NCBI RefSeq assembly: GCF_030409315.1
Contig: NZ_JAUFPS010000026.1
Span: 90,008-154,007, forward strand
Origin: Mucilaginibacter flavus
GTDB lineage: Bacteria; Bacteroidota; Bacteroidia; Sphingobacteriales; Sphingobacteriaceae
DNA length: 64,000 nt
Direction of reading: 5' to 3'
Shown here: piece after piece, positions 53,861 to 63,297 of the stretch
Position numbering within the stretch: the stretch's first letter is position 1
How the letters are laid out: each line of letters begins with the position of its first letter
The notes under the pieces: model-generated
Database searches by the model: none
The model's input: only the letters and a program-made list of their open reading frames with translations
Told to the model about the DNA's origin: nothing
Program-made: the position numbers and the translations under genes

Positions 53861-54304
53861 ATGTTACAGGATATCGCTACGATAGAATTAAAATACCAGC
53901 AATTTATAGAACGGGTTGCCGCCACCAAACTGGTATGGGCGCTAATGAGTAAACAGGGCTGGGCCAACTCACACGCGCAGCACGATGAAGAAGTAGGGGT
54001 AGTGCCATTTTGGGCCGATAGAGCCTTGGCTAAGGTTTGCGCCCGCGATGATTGGCGTAGTTTTGTGCCCACCGAAATACCTTTATCCGATTTTTTAGAA
54101 AACTGGTGTGTAGGCATGGCCGAAAACGGAACCTTAGCCGGCATTAACTGGAACGCTACTATGATAGGGAAGGAGATTGATACCTTAAACGTAGCTCTGG
54201 ATATCCTGAATCGATTAAAAGCCATTAATTCGGCAATTACATTTAAAAACTACGGCAGTTTGGATGAGTTTATAGCCGATATCAGCGAGGAGCCGCTTGA
54301 TTAA
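53861..54304 (+). CDS. DUF2750 protein
   Basis: A 147-aa protein of the DUF2750 family, recognisable by YQQFIERVAATKLVWAL, PFWADRALAKVCA and FLENWCVGMAENG. Its function is unknown; family members regulate or bind small partners in an unclear way. It lies between the two Fe-S genes (27 and 11 bp gaps), so it is co-expressed with them. No membrane segment or cofactor motif is seen. Confidence 0.85.
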   Translation: MLQDIATIELKYQQFIERVAATKLVWALMSKQGWANSHAQHDEEVGVVPFWADRALAKVCARDDWRSFVPTEIPLSDFLENWCVGMAENGTLAGINWNATMIGKEIDTLNVALDILNRLKAINSAITFKNYGSLDEFIADISEEPLD

Positions 54305-54315
54305 ATTATAAAGCA

Positions 54316-55104
54316 ATGGATCAAAAAATACCCACCATGGCCCAGATGGCCGCCGAAGGTAAGGAGCCCGAAATATTGTTCTGGGTTGGCTGTGCTGGTA
54401 GTTTTGACGAGCGAGCGCAAAAAATTACCCGTGATATCTGCAAAATATTACAGCATGTAGGCATCAGCTACGCGATTTTAGGTACCGAGGAAAGCTGCAC
54501 CGGCGATCCCGCTAAACGTGCCGGCAACGAGTTTTTGTTCCAGATGATGGCCATGAATAATATCGCGGTGTTAGATGGTTATAACGTTAAAAAGATAGTC
54601 ACCGGCTGTCCGCATTGTTTTAACACGATAAAGAACGAGTATCCTGGCCTTGGCGGTAATTACGAAGTGATTCACCATACGCAGTTGATTCAGCAACTTA
54701 TTGACGAAGGGAAGTTAAAAGCCCAGGGCGGAGAAAGCTTTAAAGGGAAAAAGATCACCTTTCATGATCCATGTTACCTTGGTCGCGGTAATAGCGTTTA
54801 CGAGGCCCCCAGGGCAGCTTTAGAAGTTTTGGATGCCGAGCTTGTAGAAATGAAGCGCTGCCGCTCAAACGGCCTGTGTTGCGGTGCAGGCGGCGGGCAA
54901 ATGTTTAAAGAACCCGAGGCTGGCAAAAAAGATATCAATATAGAACGTATAGAAGATGTGATAACGGCCAAAGCGCAGGTAGTTGCCTCGGCATGCCCGT
55001 TTTGTATGACGATGCTTACCGATGGTGTAAAAAATCAAAATAAAGAGCAGGAAATTAAAGTACTGGATATTGCCGAGATCACCGTTAAGGCTAATGGCTT
55101 ATAA
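54316..55104 (+). CDS. Heterodisulfide reductase-like (Fe-S) protein with CCG domains
   Basis: A 262-aa protein with two CCG-type sites: GCAGSFDERAQK and GCPHCFNTIKNEYP with HDPCYLGRGN, then CRSNGLCCGAGGGQMF and ACPFCMTML. These bind an unusual Fe-S cluster in HdrB and related proteins (GlpC, LutA). It is the partner of the membrane 4Fe-4S protein two genes upstream and probably receives or donates electrons. Substrate unknown. Confidence 0.92.
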   Translation: MDQKIPTMAQMAAEGKEPEILFWVGCAGSFDERAQKITRDICKILQHVGISYAILGTEESCTGDPAKRAGNEFLFQMMAMNNIAVLDGYNVKKIVTGCPHCFNTIKNEYPGLGGNYEVIHHTQLIQQLIDEGKLKAQGGESFKGKKITFHDPCYLGRGNSVYEAPRAALEVLDAELVEMKRCRSNGLCCGAGGGQMFKEPEAGKKDINIERIEDVITAKAQVVASACPFCMTMLTDGVKNQNKEQEIKVLDIAEITVKANGL

Positions 55105-55581
55105 TCCTTTAGCTTTAAAATAATTCAAGGCATTTTTCAAGCTATCCAAACGGGCGGGGCTCATGTTTTTTACGGGCAGTTCAAAGGTGGTTGCCATAGA
55201 GTCAAGATCTCCCTTTGGATCATCATACGTTTGTACAATAATATCATCGGCCAGGGTGCTGAATTTGATGCTGCCCGTGGTGTCGCTACCCAGGTATTCA
55301 ATGTTGTTTAAACGGTGTAAATTGAACGAAAAATACTCCTGGTTACCATGTTGATAAGTTTTCCTTAAACGTAAAAAATAATCGTTGGTAACATTTAGTT
55401 CCCATTTTTTTAGTTTGGCATCAACAGGGGGCGCGTATGATTCAAACAAGCATTTATTGCTCCAGCTAAGCCATTGCAGCTCATCAAAACCAGGGCCAAA
55501 GCCGTAAATTAAGCTACTACACGCCAATAATGCTATAATGAGCGCCGTTTTTTTTATTGACGGCATAATTGATGTTTTCAT
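55099..55581 (-). CDS. Exported protein of unknown function
   Basis: A 160-aa protein with an N-terminal signal peptide (hydrophobic core ALIIALLACSSLIYG). The mature part is beta-rich with YFLRLRKTYQHGNQEYFSFNLHRLNNIEY, like small secreted or periplasmic proteins of Bacteroidota. I do not recognise a family. Its end overlaps the convergent Fe-S gene by 6 bp. Confidence 0.7.
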   Translation of the reverse strand: MKTSIMPSIKKTALIIALLACSSLIYGFGPGFDELQWLSWSNKCLFESYAPPVDAKLKKWELNVTNDYFLRLRKTYQHGNQEYFSFNLHRLNNIEYLGSDTTGSIKFSTLADDIIVQTYDDPKGDLDSMATTFELPVKNMSPARLDSLKNALNYFKAKGL

Positions 55582-55626
55582 GACAACAAATTGTTACCCT
55601 AAGTTAATAAATTGATATTTTTGCAA

Positions 55627-56112
55627 ATGGAATTTTCTCAACACTCAAGAGTTTGGATCTATCAATCGGATAAAAAATTAACCGACCAGGAAGCCCTTCA
55701 AATTCAATCGGCACTCAATAATTTTACCACCGGTTGGACAGCCCATAACCACCAGTTAAGGGCAAAAGGCGAGGTGCGTTATAACCGGTTTTTAATATTG
55801 ATTGTTGACGAAAGCCAGGCCGGTGCCACCGGTTGTTCAATCGATAAGTCGGTTCATTTTATGAAAGAAGTTGAGCAGCACTTCAGCATCAATTTGTTTG
55901 ATAGGTTTAACCTTGCTTATCGCGAGGGCGAGGAGATTTTATCATTACCTCGCCATGCTTTCGAGGAGCAATTGAAACAAGGCAAAATAAATACCGAAAC
56001 CATTGTGTACAACAACATGGTGCAAAACTTAACCGAGCTGGAAACCAAATGGGAAGTGCCTTTTAAAAACAGTTGGCATATACAACTTTTCAGAGATTTG
56101 GTAAATGCTTAA
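55627..56112 (+). CDS. Conserved Bacteroidota protein, often mislabelled 'ABC transporter ATPase'
   Basis: A 161-aa protein starting MEFSQHSRVWIYQSDK. The family is widely named ABC transporter ATPase in databases, yet no Walker A, Walker B or signature motif exists here. Conserved segments are WTAHNHQLRAKGEVRYNRFLILIVDE, GCSIDKSVHFMKEVE and NLFDRFNLAYR, which suggest an unrelated small fold with a conserved Cys (ATGCSID). The start at ATG 55627 is preferred over the upstream TTG. Divergent from the exported protein gene. Confidence 0.85.
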   Translation: MEFSQHSRVWIYQSDKKLTDQEALQIQSALNNFTTGWTAHNHQLRAKGEVRYNRFLILIVDESQAGATGCSIDKSVHFMKEVEQHFSINLFDRFNLAYREGEEILSLPRHAFEEQLKQGKINTETIVYNNMVQNLTELETKWEVPFKNSWHIQLFRDLVNA

Positions 56113-56167
56113 GACCGATGGTTTTTAAGTATTTGTAAGTAAGGGCAATTGTTTCTAAATTTATTTT

Positions 56168-56803
56168 ATGGAACAATATGATCCCCGGGTAGATGCCTTT
56201 ATTGAAAGGTCGGCCGATTTTGCCAAGCCTATTCTTGAATATTTACGTGAACTCGTACACGAAACATCACCGCTATTAACTGAATCAATCAAATGGGGCT
56301 TCCCGTTTTTTGATTATAAGGGTGTAGTTTGCCAAATGGCTGCTTTTAAAGAACATTGCTCATTTGGGTTTTGGAAGGTTTCATTATTGAATGATCCGCA
56401 AAACGTGTTAATGCGCGGCGACGGCGGTGCCGGTAATTTTGGCCGGATCACTAAGATAGAAGATCTGCCATCAAAGGAAATACTGCAGGATTTTATCAGG
56501 CAGGCCATTGCACTGAATGAAAGCGGTAAAAAATTACCCGCGGCCCCCAAAAAGACGTCTGCACCCAAAGCAGAACTGGTTATCCCCGAGTACTTCACCG
56601 AATTTTTAAAGGCCTATCCCAATGCCAGCCTTAATTTCGATAGATCGAGCTATTCGTACAAAAAAGAATACGTGGAATGGATTGTAGATGCCAAAACCGA
56701 TGCAACCCGGCAAAAGCGTATGGAAACTGCAGCGGAGTGGATTGCCGAAGGAAAATCAAGGAATTGGAAGTATAAAGCCCCTAACCCCCTAAAGGGGGAA
56801 TGA
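56168..56803 (+). CDS. DUF1801/YdeI-like protein
   Basis: A 211-aa protein of two parts: a DUF1801 fold (ESIKWGFPFFDYKGVVCQMAAFKEHCSFGFW) and a YdeI/OmpD-associated C-terminal helical part (AYPNASLNFDRSSYSYKKEYVEWIVDAKTDATRQKR). Members help against stress or antimicrobial peptides in some species, but the mechanism is unclear. Its last codons (KAPNPLKGE) are encoded by the left arm of a palindromic repeat, so the true end may have been shaped by that repeat. Confidence 0.85.
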   Translation: MEQYDPRVDAFIERSADFAKPILEYLRELVHETSPLLTESIKWGFPFFDYKGVVCQMAAFKEHCSFGFWKVSLLNDPQNVLMRGDGGAGNFGRITKIEDLPSKEILQDFIRQAIALNESGKKLPAAPKKTSAPKAELVIPEYFTEFLKAYPNASLNFDRSSYSYKKEYVEWIVDAKTDATRQKRMETAAEWIAEGKSRNWKYKAPNPLKGE

Positions 56804-56850
56804 AAAATTGTGCTCTGAGCTTCTATTCCCCCTTTAGGGGGTTAGGGGGC
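56777..56850. repeat. Palindromic repeat covering the stop codons of two convergent genes
   Basis: GCCCCTAACCCCCTAAAGGG and on (56777-56801) pairs perfectly with its reverse complement ending 56850, across a 23-base loop. It overlaps the last codons of the YdeI-like gene and the first base of the mtgA stop. The CCCCCTAAAGGGGG core is a common Bacteroidota palindrome. Confidence 0.85.
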
Positions 56851-57599
56851 TAAAAATCCAACGGCCCTAACCTTTTCATATTCTTCATAATAAGGTATTG
56901 CCTGTGTTTTAAATATTGCGTAGGGTTGGTGGCCGACCATTTAAGCGGACTTGGGAAAATCACCGCTATAGCCGCCGCTTCATGCCTGGTTAAATCGGAC
57001 GCCGATTTGTTGAAATAAGCTTGCGAAGCTGCTTCAATACCGTAAATACCATCGCCCATCTCAATCTCGTTAAGATAAACCTCCATAATGCGTTTTTTGC
57101 TCCAGAAAACCTCTATCAGCACGGTAAAGTATGCTTCGATGCCCTTGCGTAATAACGACCGGCCCTCCCAAAGAAATACGTTTTTGGCAACCTGCTGTGA
57201 TATGGTACTGCCGCCTATCAGTTTTTTACTGTGCGAGTTTTTTTCGATAGCTTTTTCTATCGCGTGAAAATCAAAACCGTGGTGCTCTAAAAATGTCTGA
57301 TCTTCGGCGGCTACGGCGGCGCGCTTCATGTTGTCAGATATTTCGTCGAAGCTTTTCCAATGCTTGTCAATCTTCCAGTCTTTACCGCGGGCTTTTTGTT
57401 GAAAACCCCGTTCAATCATCAGCCAGGTAAATGGGGGAGGTACAAAACGATAAAGGAGTACTCCAAATAAACTCAAACCAAAAAATAAGATAAAGGCCAG
57501 TTTAACTACCCTTAGAATCAGCCGGATAATGCCGCTAAATTTGCCGCCTTTATTTTTTGAATTTGAACTTTTAGATTTCGAGTTCTTAGTTGTACGCAT
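56850..57599 (-). CDS. mtgA: Monofunctional peptidoglycan glycosyltransferase
   Basis: A 249-aa GT51 enzyme with an N-terminal Lys-rich tail and one membrane helix (about 30-55). The catalytic motifs are AAEDQTFLEHHGFD (catalytic Glu), GGSTISQQVAKN, and KRIMEVYLNEIEMGDGIYGIEAAS. It polymerises lipid II into glycan strands and has no transpeptidase domain. Its length matches other MtgA proteins. Confidence 0.94.
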   Translation of the reverse strand: MRTTKNSKSKSSNSKNKGGKFSGIIRLILRVVKLAFILFFGLSLFGVLLYRFVPPPFTWLMIERGFQQKARGKDWKIDKHWKSFDEISDNMKRAAVAAEDQTFLEHHGFDFHAIEKAIEKNSHSKKLIGGSTISQQVAKNVFLWEGRSLLRKGIEAYFTVLIEVFWSKKRIMEVYLNEIEMGDGIYGIEAASQAYFNKSASDLTRHEAAAIAVIFPSPLKWSATNPTQYLKHRQYLIMKNMKRLGPLDF

Positions 57600-57639
57600 T
57601 TAAATTACCAGGGTATGCTGATGTTAATATTGCTGCTAT

Positions 57640-57671
57640 AAAAAAAGGTGCTTTGCAAAAGCAAAACACCT
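57640..57671 (-). terminator. Terminator of the rpsF-rpsR-rplI operon
   Basis: On the minus strand AGGTGTTTTGC (57671 down) pairs with GCAAAGCACCT and is followed by a run of T, 60 bp past the rplI stop. Confidence 0.8.
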
Positions 57672-57731
57672 CTAAATTCTGTATTTAAAATCTAAATCCG
57701 AAATCAGATATCCGACTTCCGAAATAAATAA

Positions 57732-58175
57732 TTACTCAGCTACTACTGAGAAAGGAACTTGTACCTTAACTTCTTTGTGCAGGTTAACGTTTGCGATGTA
57801 ATCACCAACAAACTTGGGCTCCTGGTCAAAAGTGATACGACGACGGTCAACATCAAAACCTTCTTTTTTCAACGCGTCAGCAATTTGAATAGTGTTGATA
57901 GCGCCGAAGATTTTTCCGCTTTCACCGGCTTTAGCGCCAATGTTAAGTTTAACACCTTCTAAACGTGCAGCAATCGCATCGGCATCCTTGCGGATTTTTT
58001 CTTGTTTAAACTGAGCTTGTTTCAAGTTTTCAGCTAAAACTTTACGTGCGCTTGGTGTAGCTAATATGGCGTAGCCTTTAGGTAAAAGGTAGTTACGGCC
58101 ATAACCTGGTTTAACGTTTACTACATCGTCTTTATCACCCAGGTTTTTTACATCTTGTTTTAAAATAACTTCCAT
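57732..58175 (-). CDS. rplI: Ribosomal protein bL9
   Basis: A 147-aa protein with the bL9 N-terminal domain (MEVILKQDVKNLGDKDDVVNVKPGYGRNYLLPKGYA), a long connecting helix and the C-terminal domain (KIFGAINTIQIADALKKEG). It binds 23S rRNA. It is the last gene of the rpsF-rpsR-rplI operon, 15 bp after rpsR. Confidence 0.98.
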   Translation of the reverse strand: MEVILKQDVKNLGDKDDVVNVKPGYGRNYLLPKGYAILATPSARKVLAENLKQAQFKQEKIRKDADAIAARLEGVKLNIGAKAGESGKIFGAINTIQIADALKKEGFDVDRRRITFDQEPKFVGDYIANVNLHKEVKVQVPFSVVAE

Positions 58176-58190
58176 TTCTTAAATCTCCTA

Positions 58191-58454
58191 TTATTTTAAT
58201 GAATCTGTAACGTAAGGTAATAAACCAATGTGACGTGCGCGTTTAACCGCCTGAGCCACTTTACGCTGAAATTTCAATGAAGTACCAGTTAAACGACGTG
58301 GTAATACTTTACCTTGATCGTTAATGAACTTCAACAAAAAGTTAGCGTCTTTGTAATCGATATACTTAATACCATTCTTTTTAAAACGGCAGTATTTTTT
58401 ACGGTTATCCTCCACTTTTGGAGCGGTAACGTATTTAATTTGTTCGTTTGCCAT
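58191..58454 (-). CDS. rpsR: Ribosomal protein bS18
   Basis: An 87-aa protein with the S18 signature ([50 protein letters not shown]). It pairs with bS6 in the small subunit. It overlaps rpsF by one base. Confidence 0.98.
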   Translation of the reverse strand: MANEQIKYVTAPKVEDNRKKYCRFKKNGIKYIDYKDANFLLKFINDQGKVLPRRLTGTSLKFQRKVAQAVKRARHIGLLPYVTDSLK

Positions 58455-58819
58455 TAGTTTGCTGCCTCCTCTGTTGCTTTAGGTTTTTTGTTGAAAGCAC
58501 CGCTACGTTTCTTGTCGTTGTAAGCAACGGCATGTTTATCCAAAGCAATGGTAAGGAAACGCAAAACACGCTCATCGCGCCTTAACTCAACCTCCAATTT
58601 GTTAATTAATTCACCTGGAGCCTTAAATTCAGTTAAGTGATAGTACCCTGTAGTTTTCTTTTGAATAGGGTACGCTAATTTTCTCAAACCCCAATTATCC
58701 TCCTGGACAATTTCGGCTCCGCCATCAGTTAAAACTTTGCTGTATTTGGCATTAGCCTCTGCAGCAACTTCTACTGATAACAACGGGGTTAGAACGATCA
58801 CGATTTCGTACTGTTGCAT
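58454..58819 (-). CDS. rpsF: Ribosomal protein bS6
   Basis: A 121-aa protein starting [17 protein letters not shown], with [20 protein letters not shown] in the middle and a basic tail. It heads the operon and binds bS18 in the 30S platform. A TAnnTTTG -7 box precedes it at 58866-58873. Confidence 0.98.
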   Translation of the reverse strand: MQQYEIVIVLTPLLSVEVAAEANAKYSKVLTDGGAEIVQEDNWGLRKLAYPIQKKTTGYYHLTEFKAPGELINKLEVELRRDERVLRFLTIALDKHAVAYNDKKRSGAFNKKPKATEEAAN

Positions 58820-58865
58820 TGTTATACTTTGATTTTTTAATTAATTCCCCGCTATTACGGGGCTG

Positions 58866-58873
58866 CAAATGTA
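58866..58873 (-). promoter_or_regulatory. -7 box of the rpsF promoter
   Basis: TACATTTG on the minus strand fits TAnnTTTG exactly, 47 bp before the rpsF ATG. A -33 TTG element is present but at a longer distance than usual (26 bp). Confidence 0.5.
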
Positions 58874-58973
58874 GTAAGAATAATTTGAAAATAAAAGTTC
58901 AATAAAAGCATATTTTAATGGCTTGATAATTAAATAATTAATGTCTATTTTCATAGCACCTAAACAAGTTGTC

Positions 58974-59891
58974 ATGAAAGTATATTTCCCTAACACCGCT
59001 ATCAAAAAAAGTTGCAGTTTTTTTCTTGCTTTAATGATGTTTCCATTTTTCGTTCAGAGCCAAAGCAAGAGTGTTAAACCTGCGGTTAAACCAATTAAAA
59101 ATATTGTTAAAACACCTGTTGTAAATAATAAAATAGTTATTAAAACAGGCAGTTTTAGCTTAGTGAAAACCCCGGAATTTATTAAGGCAGCTGCCGGGGG
59201 GACAATATTGTATGATGTAATTTATATACCTTTTTATATTACGGGCAGTACCCCTAAAAAAGACATGCCTGTTAAATTAAATATAAAAAGCTATTCAAAA
59301 ACAAACTCAATGTTATTCGTTACTTCATCGGGGCCATTAGCAAATGATACAGAGACTATACAAAAAGAACAGTTTGATGGAACAACCAAGCTAATTTCTA
59401 TACCTGTTAGGGTAGTGTATAACGGCCCGATAGATATGGATGCAGAAGCATATATCAAAATAGATGGGCAGGATAATGAATATTACAAGGTAGCATTTGG
59501 CAGCGAAGTAAAAAAAGATAATGCCGGGGAAAAGATCACAGATGTAGCGCCGGTAAATACCACTGGTGTGGCTAAGGCAACCATAACCCTGTTAGATAGC
59601 GTATCAACTTTTACTTTAGATACCATTAGGCCAAATACGGCTAATAGTTACCAGGTGAAGCTATTTTTAAAATTGGGCAGAGGTTTGGCAAAGGATTCTG
59701 TTTTAAATGTTTCTATTAAACCTGTGCAGCCTTTACAAAATTTGGAGTTGCCCGCCGCCGATCAAAAAGTTACCATACAAATAGATAAAGACGATTGGAA
59801 CGACGCAGCTGATACCGTGGTAAACAAGTATGTTGAAGTTTTGGTACAACAGAAAACTTTGGCTAAAGATGAGCAGGGATCTTCTAATTAA
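58974..59891 (+). pseudogene. Exported repeat protein, N-terminal part; probably frameshifted into the next frame
   Basis: A 305-aa part with a signal peptide (MKVYFPNTAIKKSCSFFLALMM; start at ATG 58974 rather than 58941). It carries beta-rich Ig-like repeats: one at about 40-190, a second starting near 200 that is cut off at KDEQGSSN. The missing end of the second repeat (KGKHLVKVMPF) is found in the +1 frame straight after, so a single longer protein of about 760 aa seems to be split by one frameshift near 59880-59900. Whether this is a true mutation, a sequencing slip or programmed frameshifting cannot be told. The function is unknown; the surface or envelope is the likely location. Confidence 0.6.
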
Positions 59892-61269
59892 ATTAAAAGG
59901 AATTAAAGGGAAGCACCTGGTAAAGGTGATGCCTTTTAAAACAAAAAGTAAAAATAATGCGGCAAATATTAAAGTATCTGATAGTGTTGAACTGTTACCT
60001 GGTGACGATTCAGAAATTACCCGTGACTACAACTTCGCAGTTGATCCCGTCGATCCGTTGACCGTAAAAGTTAAACTAACAGGCGACTATAGAGAAGGAA
60101 ATAATAACATAGCTTTCTCATTTTTAGATACCTCTTTAGCAAAGCGTTTTCAAATTCTCGGCTCGCCGGTTGAAATAAAAAAAGACAAATGGAAAGAGGC
60201 GTTCGCACAACCAGGCAAAACGATACAGATTAATTTAAACTTGAAGAGTATTACGCCAATTGACTCTGTAGCAAAGAATACGCAACGAATGGATCTTATC
60301 ATCACCGGTCAAACCCAGGAAAGGCACCGCGTTAAGTTAAGTATGCCTGATAAACCATTTTGGGCGGAGATTGGTACCAACTTCGACTTGTTGGATAACC
60401 TAAAAACCAACAATTTTTATGCGGGCGTGTATATGTTTGACAAAGACATTGCCCGGCTGTGGGCGAAAAAGAATGGCAATAATATCAGTTTTAGCGGCGG
60501 TGTTTATGAATCACAATCAGTAAGTATAAGATCCACCAATAATATCTTTGATTACAAAGACGGAGCTTCTGGGGTTTTGGATACTACAACAGGAAAAGTA
60601 AAATCGTATAAAACTTATCGAGATACAGGAAGTATAAGTTCAACCACATCCATTAAGCGAATCGGGCTTTTTATTTCTCCTATGTTTAGGATAACCAGCG
60701 GAAAAACTGACGCCAATGGACTTCATCTTTTTATCGCTCCATACTTCGAGATGCTGTGGCAACGAATTTCGGCAACGGTTGATTATTCAAAAGCTAATAA
60801 AACATATAGCATAACATCTGCTGCCGGGAAGCCTGACAGTCTCAGAGTTGCAAGTCTCCCATACAAAACTCAGTCATTTAATTTCGACTTCAGATCGCAT
60901 TACCTGGGTCTTGCAGTACCGTTATATATTAAAGAGAACGATTTTAACTTATATTTTAACCCGATGATTGGTTTTAGTAACCAGGGTTTTATGATAGTTT
61001 CTGAAGGATCGACACGTAAAAATTTTCCGGATATCAACAGTTCTACAGTCGGGTATAGTGACATCTTAAATTTAAAAAGTCCGGGTAATGGATGGCATCC
61101 TTTTTATATGTTTCAATTCAGACTTAATGAAGTGGCTTATGGCATCACTTTTAGTGGTGAGATTCGTGGCTTAACAATTTCTGGTTCTCAACCTGTAATT
61201 ACGTTAGCCATTAGCAAAAAGTTTAATCTCACAGGTTTATTTAAACCTATTTTATCTACCTATAAATAG
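59830..61269 (+). pseudogene. Exported repeat protein, C-terminal part in +1 frame; outer-membrane-like end
   Basis: The +1-frame continuation (real overlap with the first part is at about 59890). It finishes the second repeat, then holds a third repeat (NAANIKVSDSVELLPGDDSE to QERHRVKLSMPDK) and a C-terminal beta-barrel-like part of about 280 residues (WAEIGTNFDLLDNLKTNNFYAGVYMF, LFIAPYFEMLWQRISATVDYS, ending ITLAISKKFNLTG). It lacks its own signal peptide, which supports the frameshift reading. A TM-barrel outer membrane protein with Ig-like N-terminal repeats is likely. Confidence 0.6.
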
Positions 61270-61277
61270 CAGTTGGT

Positions 61278-62714
61278 ATGGGCGCCAACTCGAAACCCAA
61301 TCCCCACCAGGTGCTAAACCTGGTGGCAACGGCTACAGATTTGCAATGGGTTAGTAAAAACACGGCAATCCTGGTGGTGCATGGCATTGGTAACCAATTG
61401 CCACTTGAAACAATTGATCAGTTTGGGCGCGGTCTTATACAGCAATACAGGGCAGAATACCGGGAAGGGTTTAGCATAAGCCATAAGATAGTTTCAAAAA
61501 AAAGTGATGATAATGGCGTTTGGTTTGATAACGCTTTACGATTGCAAAAAGACGATAGTGAATACTTTATTGACATATATGAGTATTACTGGGCCGATTA
61601 TACCGAAGATAAAGCAAGCTGGAAGGACTTAAATACTTGGTTACAGGGAGTGGTAAACGGTGCCGAAAAGTTTTACAAAAGAAACGGGCAAATAGGGGAA
61701 CAATACAAAGATAAAAGCCCGTTTTTTGATACAAAAACAGGAAAGTTCAAAGTAGGTATTTATCGGTTTTTCATGTCGGTAGTGTCTAAAGTTTTCTTGT
61801 TTATAGATATGATTTGGCGAATTATCATCTGGCTTATTTCTTTAATCCCTTTTTTGGGAAAATTTGCCGATTCGTTGTTGCAGTCATATGCTGATACTAT
61901 TGTTCATGACCTTACCAATATATTGGGCGATGTAGCCGTATATAATGTTGTTGATCCAAAATCAAAGTTTTATGGGGTTAGGCGAAAAATTTTAGATGGT
62001 GCGGTTAAAGCTATAAAATATTTAGTTGAACGGCCAGCCGACGATGACTTTGATCTTCAAGCCGTGGTTGACAAAGTAAAAGAAAATAAGCTTGGTTTGA
62101 ACACTGTTGAAAAAAGCGCTCTTGATGAAGAATTGGAACTTGAGTTAAGATGTCAACACTTATTTTATTCATCGGTAGTAATAGCCGGACATTCGTTGGG
62201 ATCGCAGGTGGCTTATGATGCAATTAATAAAATAAACCTGTTAGTAAATGAAGGTGAACTGCTTAACTATGATAAAAACGCGCTTTGCAAGTTTGGGGAT
62301 GAAGAGCATGCGCATATGCTTAGCGAACAGCTATGCGGATTTATCACTTTTGGATGTCCTTTGGATAAGATTGTGTTTTTTTTGCGTGAAAACGTATCCG
62401 ACAATGAATATTTACGGCAGCAATTTTTAGATAACTATCACGGCTTTAAACAGCGGCCGCTTAATACTGCAAATAGCGAAAAAACAAACAAGAAGTACAT
62501 GCGGCTTCCATGTAACATGGAAAAAAGACTTGATGCTATAAAATGGCGTAATTACTACGATAGCAAGGATTACATAAGTGGCGGCCTGGATTACTATACA
62601 AAGTTAACCAATATTGATTGTCGTTTTAAAGCCGGAACGTTTGGCTTTACCCATAGTTATTATTGGGATTGCCCACGTTTTTATGCAGATATAATTGATA
62701 ATTTTTTAGTTTAA
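61278..62714 (+). CDS. Alpha/beta hydrolase-like protein with membrane segment
   Basis: A 478-aa protein. The N-terminal part has AILVVHGIGNQLP, the oxyanion-hole strand typical of alpha/beta hydrolases (about residue 36). A hydrophobic stretch at about 166-196 (FLFIDMIWRIIIWLISLIPF) is a membrane hairpin or helix. The nucleophile elbow is GHSLGS near residue 305, and a candidate acid/His pair lies near the C-terminus (GTFGFTHSYYWD). It probably acts on lipids or esters, bound to the membrane. It is the first of three co-directed genes (20 bp to the next). Confidence 0.8.
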   Translation: MGANSKPNPHQVLNLVATATDLQWVSKNTAILVVHGIGNQLPLETIDQFGRGLIQQYRAEYREGFSISHKIVSKKSDDNGVWFDNALRLQKDDSEYFIDIYEYYWADYTEDKASWKDLNTWLQGVVNGAEKFYKRNGQIGEQYKDKSPFFDTKTGKFKVGIYRFFMSVVSKVFLFIDMIWRIIIWLISLIPFLGKFADSLLQSYADTIVHDLTNILGDVAVYNVVDPKSKFYGVRRKILDGAVKAIKYLVERPADDDFDLQAVVDKVKENKLGLNTVEKSALDEELELELRCQHLFYSSVVIAGHSLGSQVAYDAINKINLLVNEGELLNYDKNALCKFGDEEHAHMLSEQLCGFITFGCPLDKIVFFLRENVSDNEYLRQQFLDNYHGFKQRPLNTANSEKTNKKYMRLPCNMEKRLDAIKWRNYYDSKDYISGGLDYYTKLTNIDCRFKAGTFGFTHSYYWDCPRFYADIIDNFLV

Positions 62715-62736
62715 TATAAATCATAACCTTATCACG

Positions 62737-63255
62737 ATGGAACCCTCAAAAGAAAGCGATGCCCGGCATCATCAGGATTTTAAAATTAATATAGATGCTA
62801 ATAAAAACCAGTTAATTGGATTTGTTAAGGAAAATAATATATCGGCAAGAAATAGTTTGTTAGCTGCTTTGATTTTAATATTTGCAGGCATAGCACTTGT
62901 AGTTTTACCTGTATGTTGCAGTAATCAACATGCTATATACCCATGCAACTGCTGTTTTGCGTGGTTTATTGGAAATTTCAGCGGCAAAATTACGGTGGCT
63001 TTACTGGCCGAGATAGCGGGCGTCATATTTATTGGAGCTTATAAAAGCAGCCTGAAGCAAGCCGGAGATTACAGAACCGAACTTATTGCTTTACGCGATT
63101 TGGAAATAGCCATGGATATATGCGTCAATACTTCGCCGGATGATTTTGAAAACACCATAGTTAATGATAAAAACCAAACTATTACGCGGCGCAAAAGCCA
63201 AAAATCAAAAATGCAGCAATCTGTTATTGAGGCTTTATTAAATAGATATAATTAA
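62737..63255 (+). CDS. Two-TM protein, TRADD-N-associated-membrane-domain-like
   Basis: A 172-aa protein with a charged N-terminus and two membrane helices (about 39-61 and 85-107), followed by a cytoplasmic helical part that ends in basic residues. The layout resembles the membrane domain associated with TRADD-N-like proteins in bacterial conflict systems, but the match is weak. It is 22 bp after the hydrolase gene and may work with it at the membrane. Confidence 0.6.
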   Translation: MEPSKESDARHHQDFKINIDANKNQLIGFVKENNISARNSLLAALILIFAGIALVVLPVCCSNQHAIYPCNCCFAWFIGNFSGKITVALLAEIAGVIFIGAYKSSLKQAGDYRTELIALRDLEIAMDICVNTSPDDFENTIVNDKNQTITRRKSQKSKMQQSVIEALLNRYN

Positions 63256-63297
63256 TTAAAGCTTATTGGTATATTTAGGTGATAAAATAGCAAGCAT

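Noticed and set aside
55627-56112. ABC transporter ATPase function
   Set aside because: The common database label does not fit: the protein has no Walker A, Walker B or signature motif.
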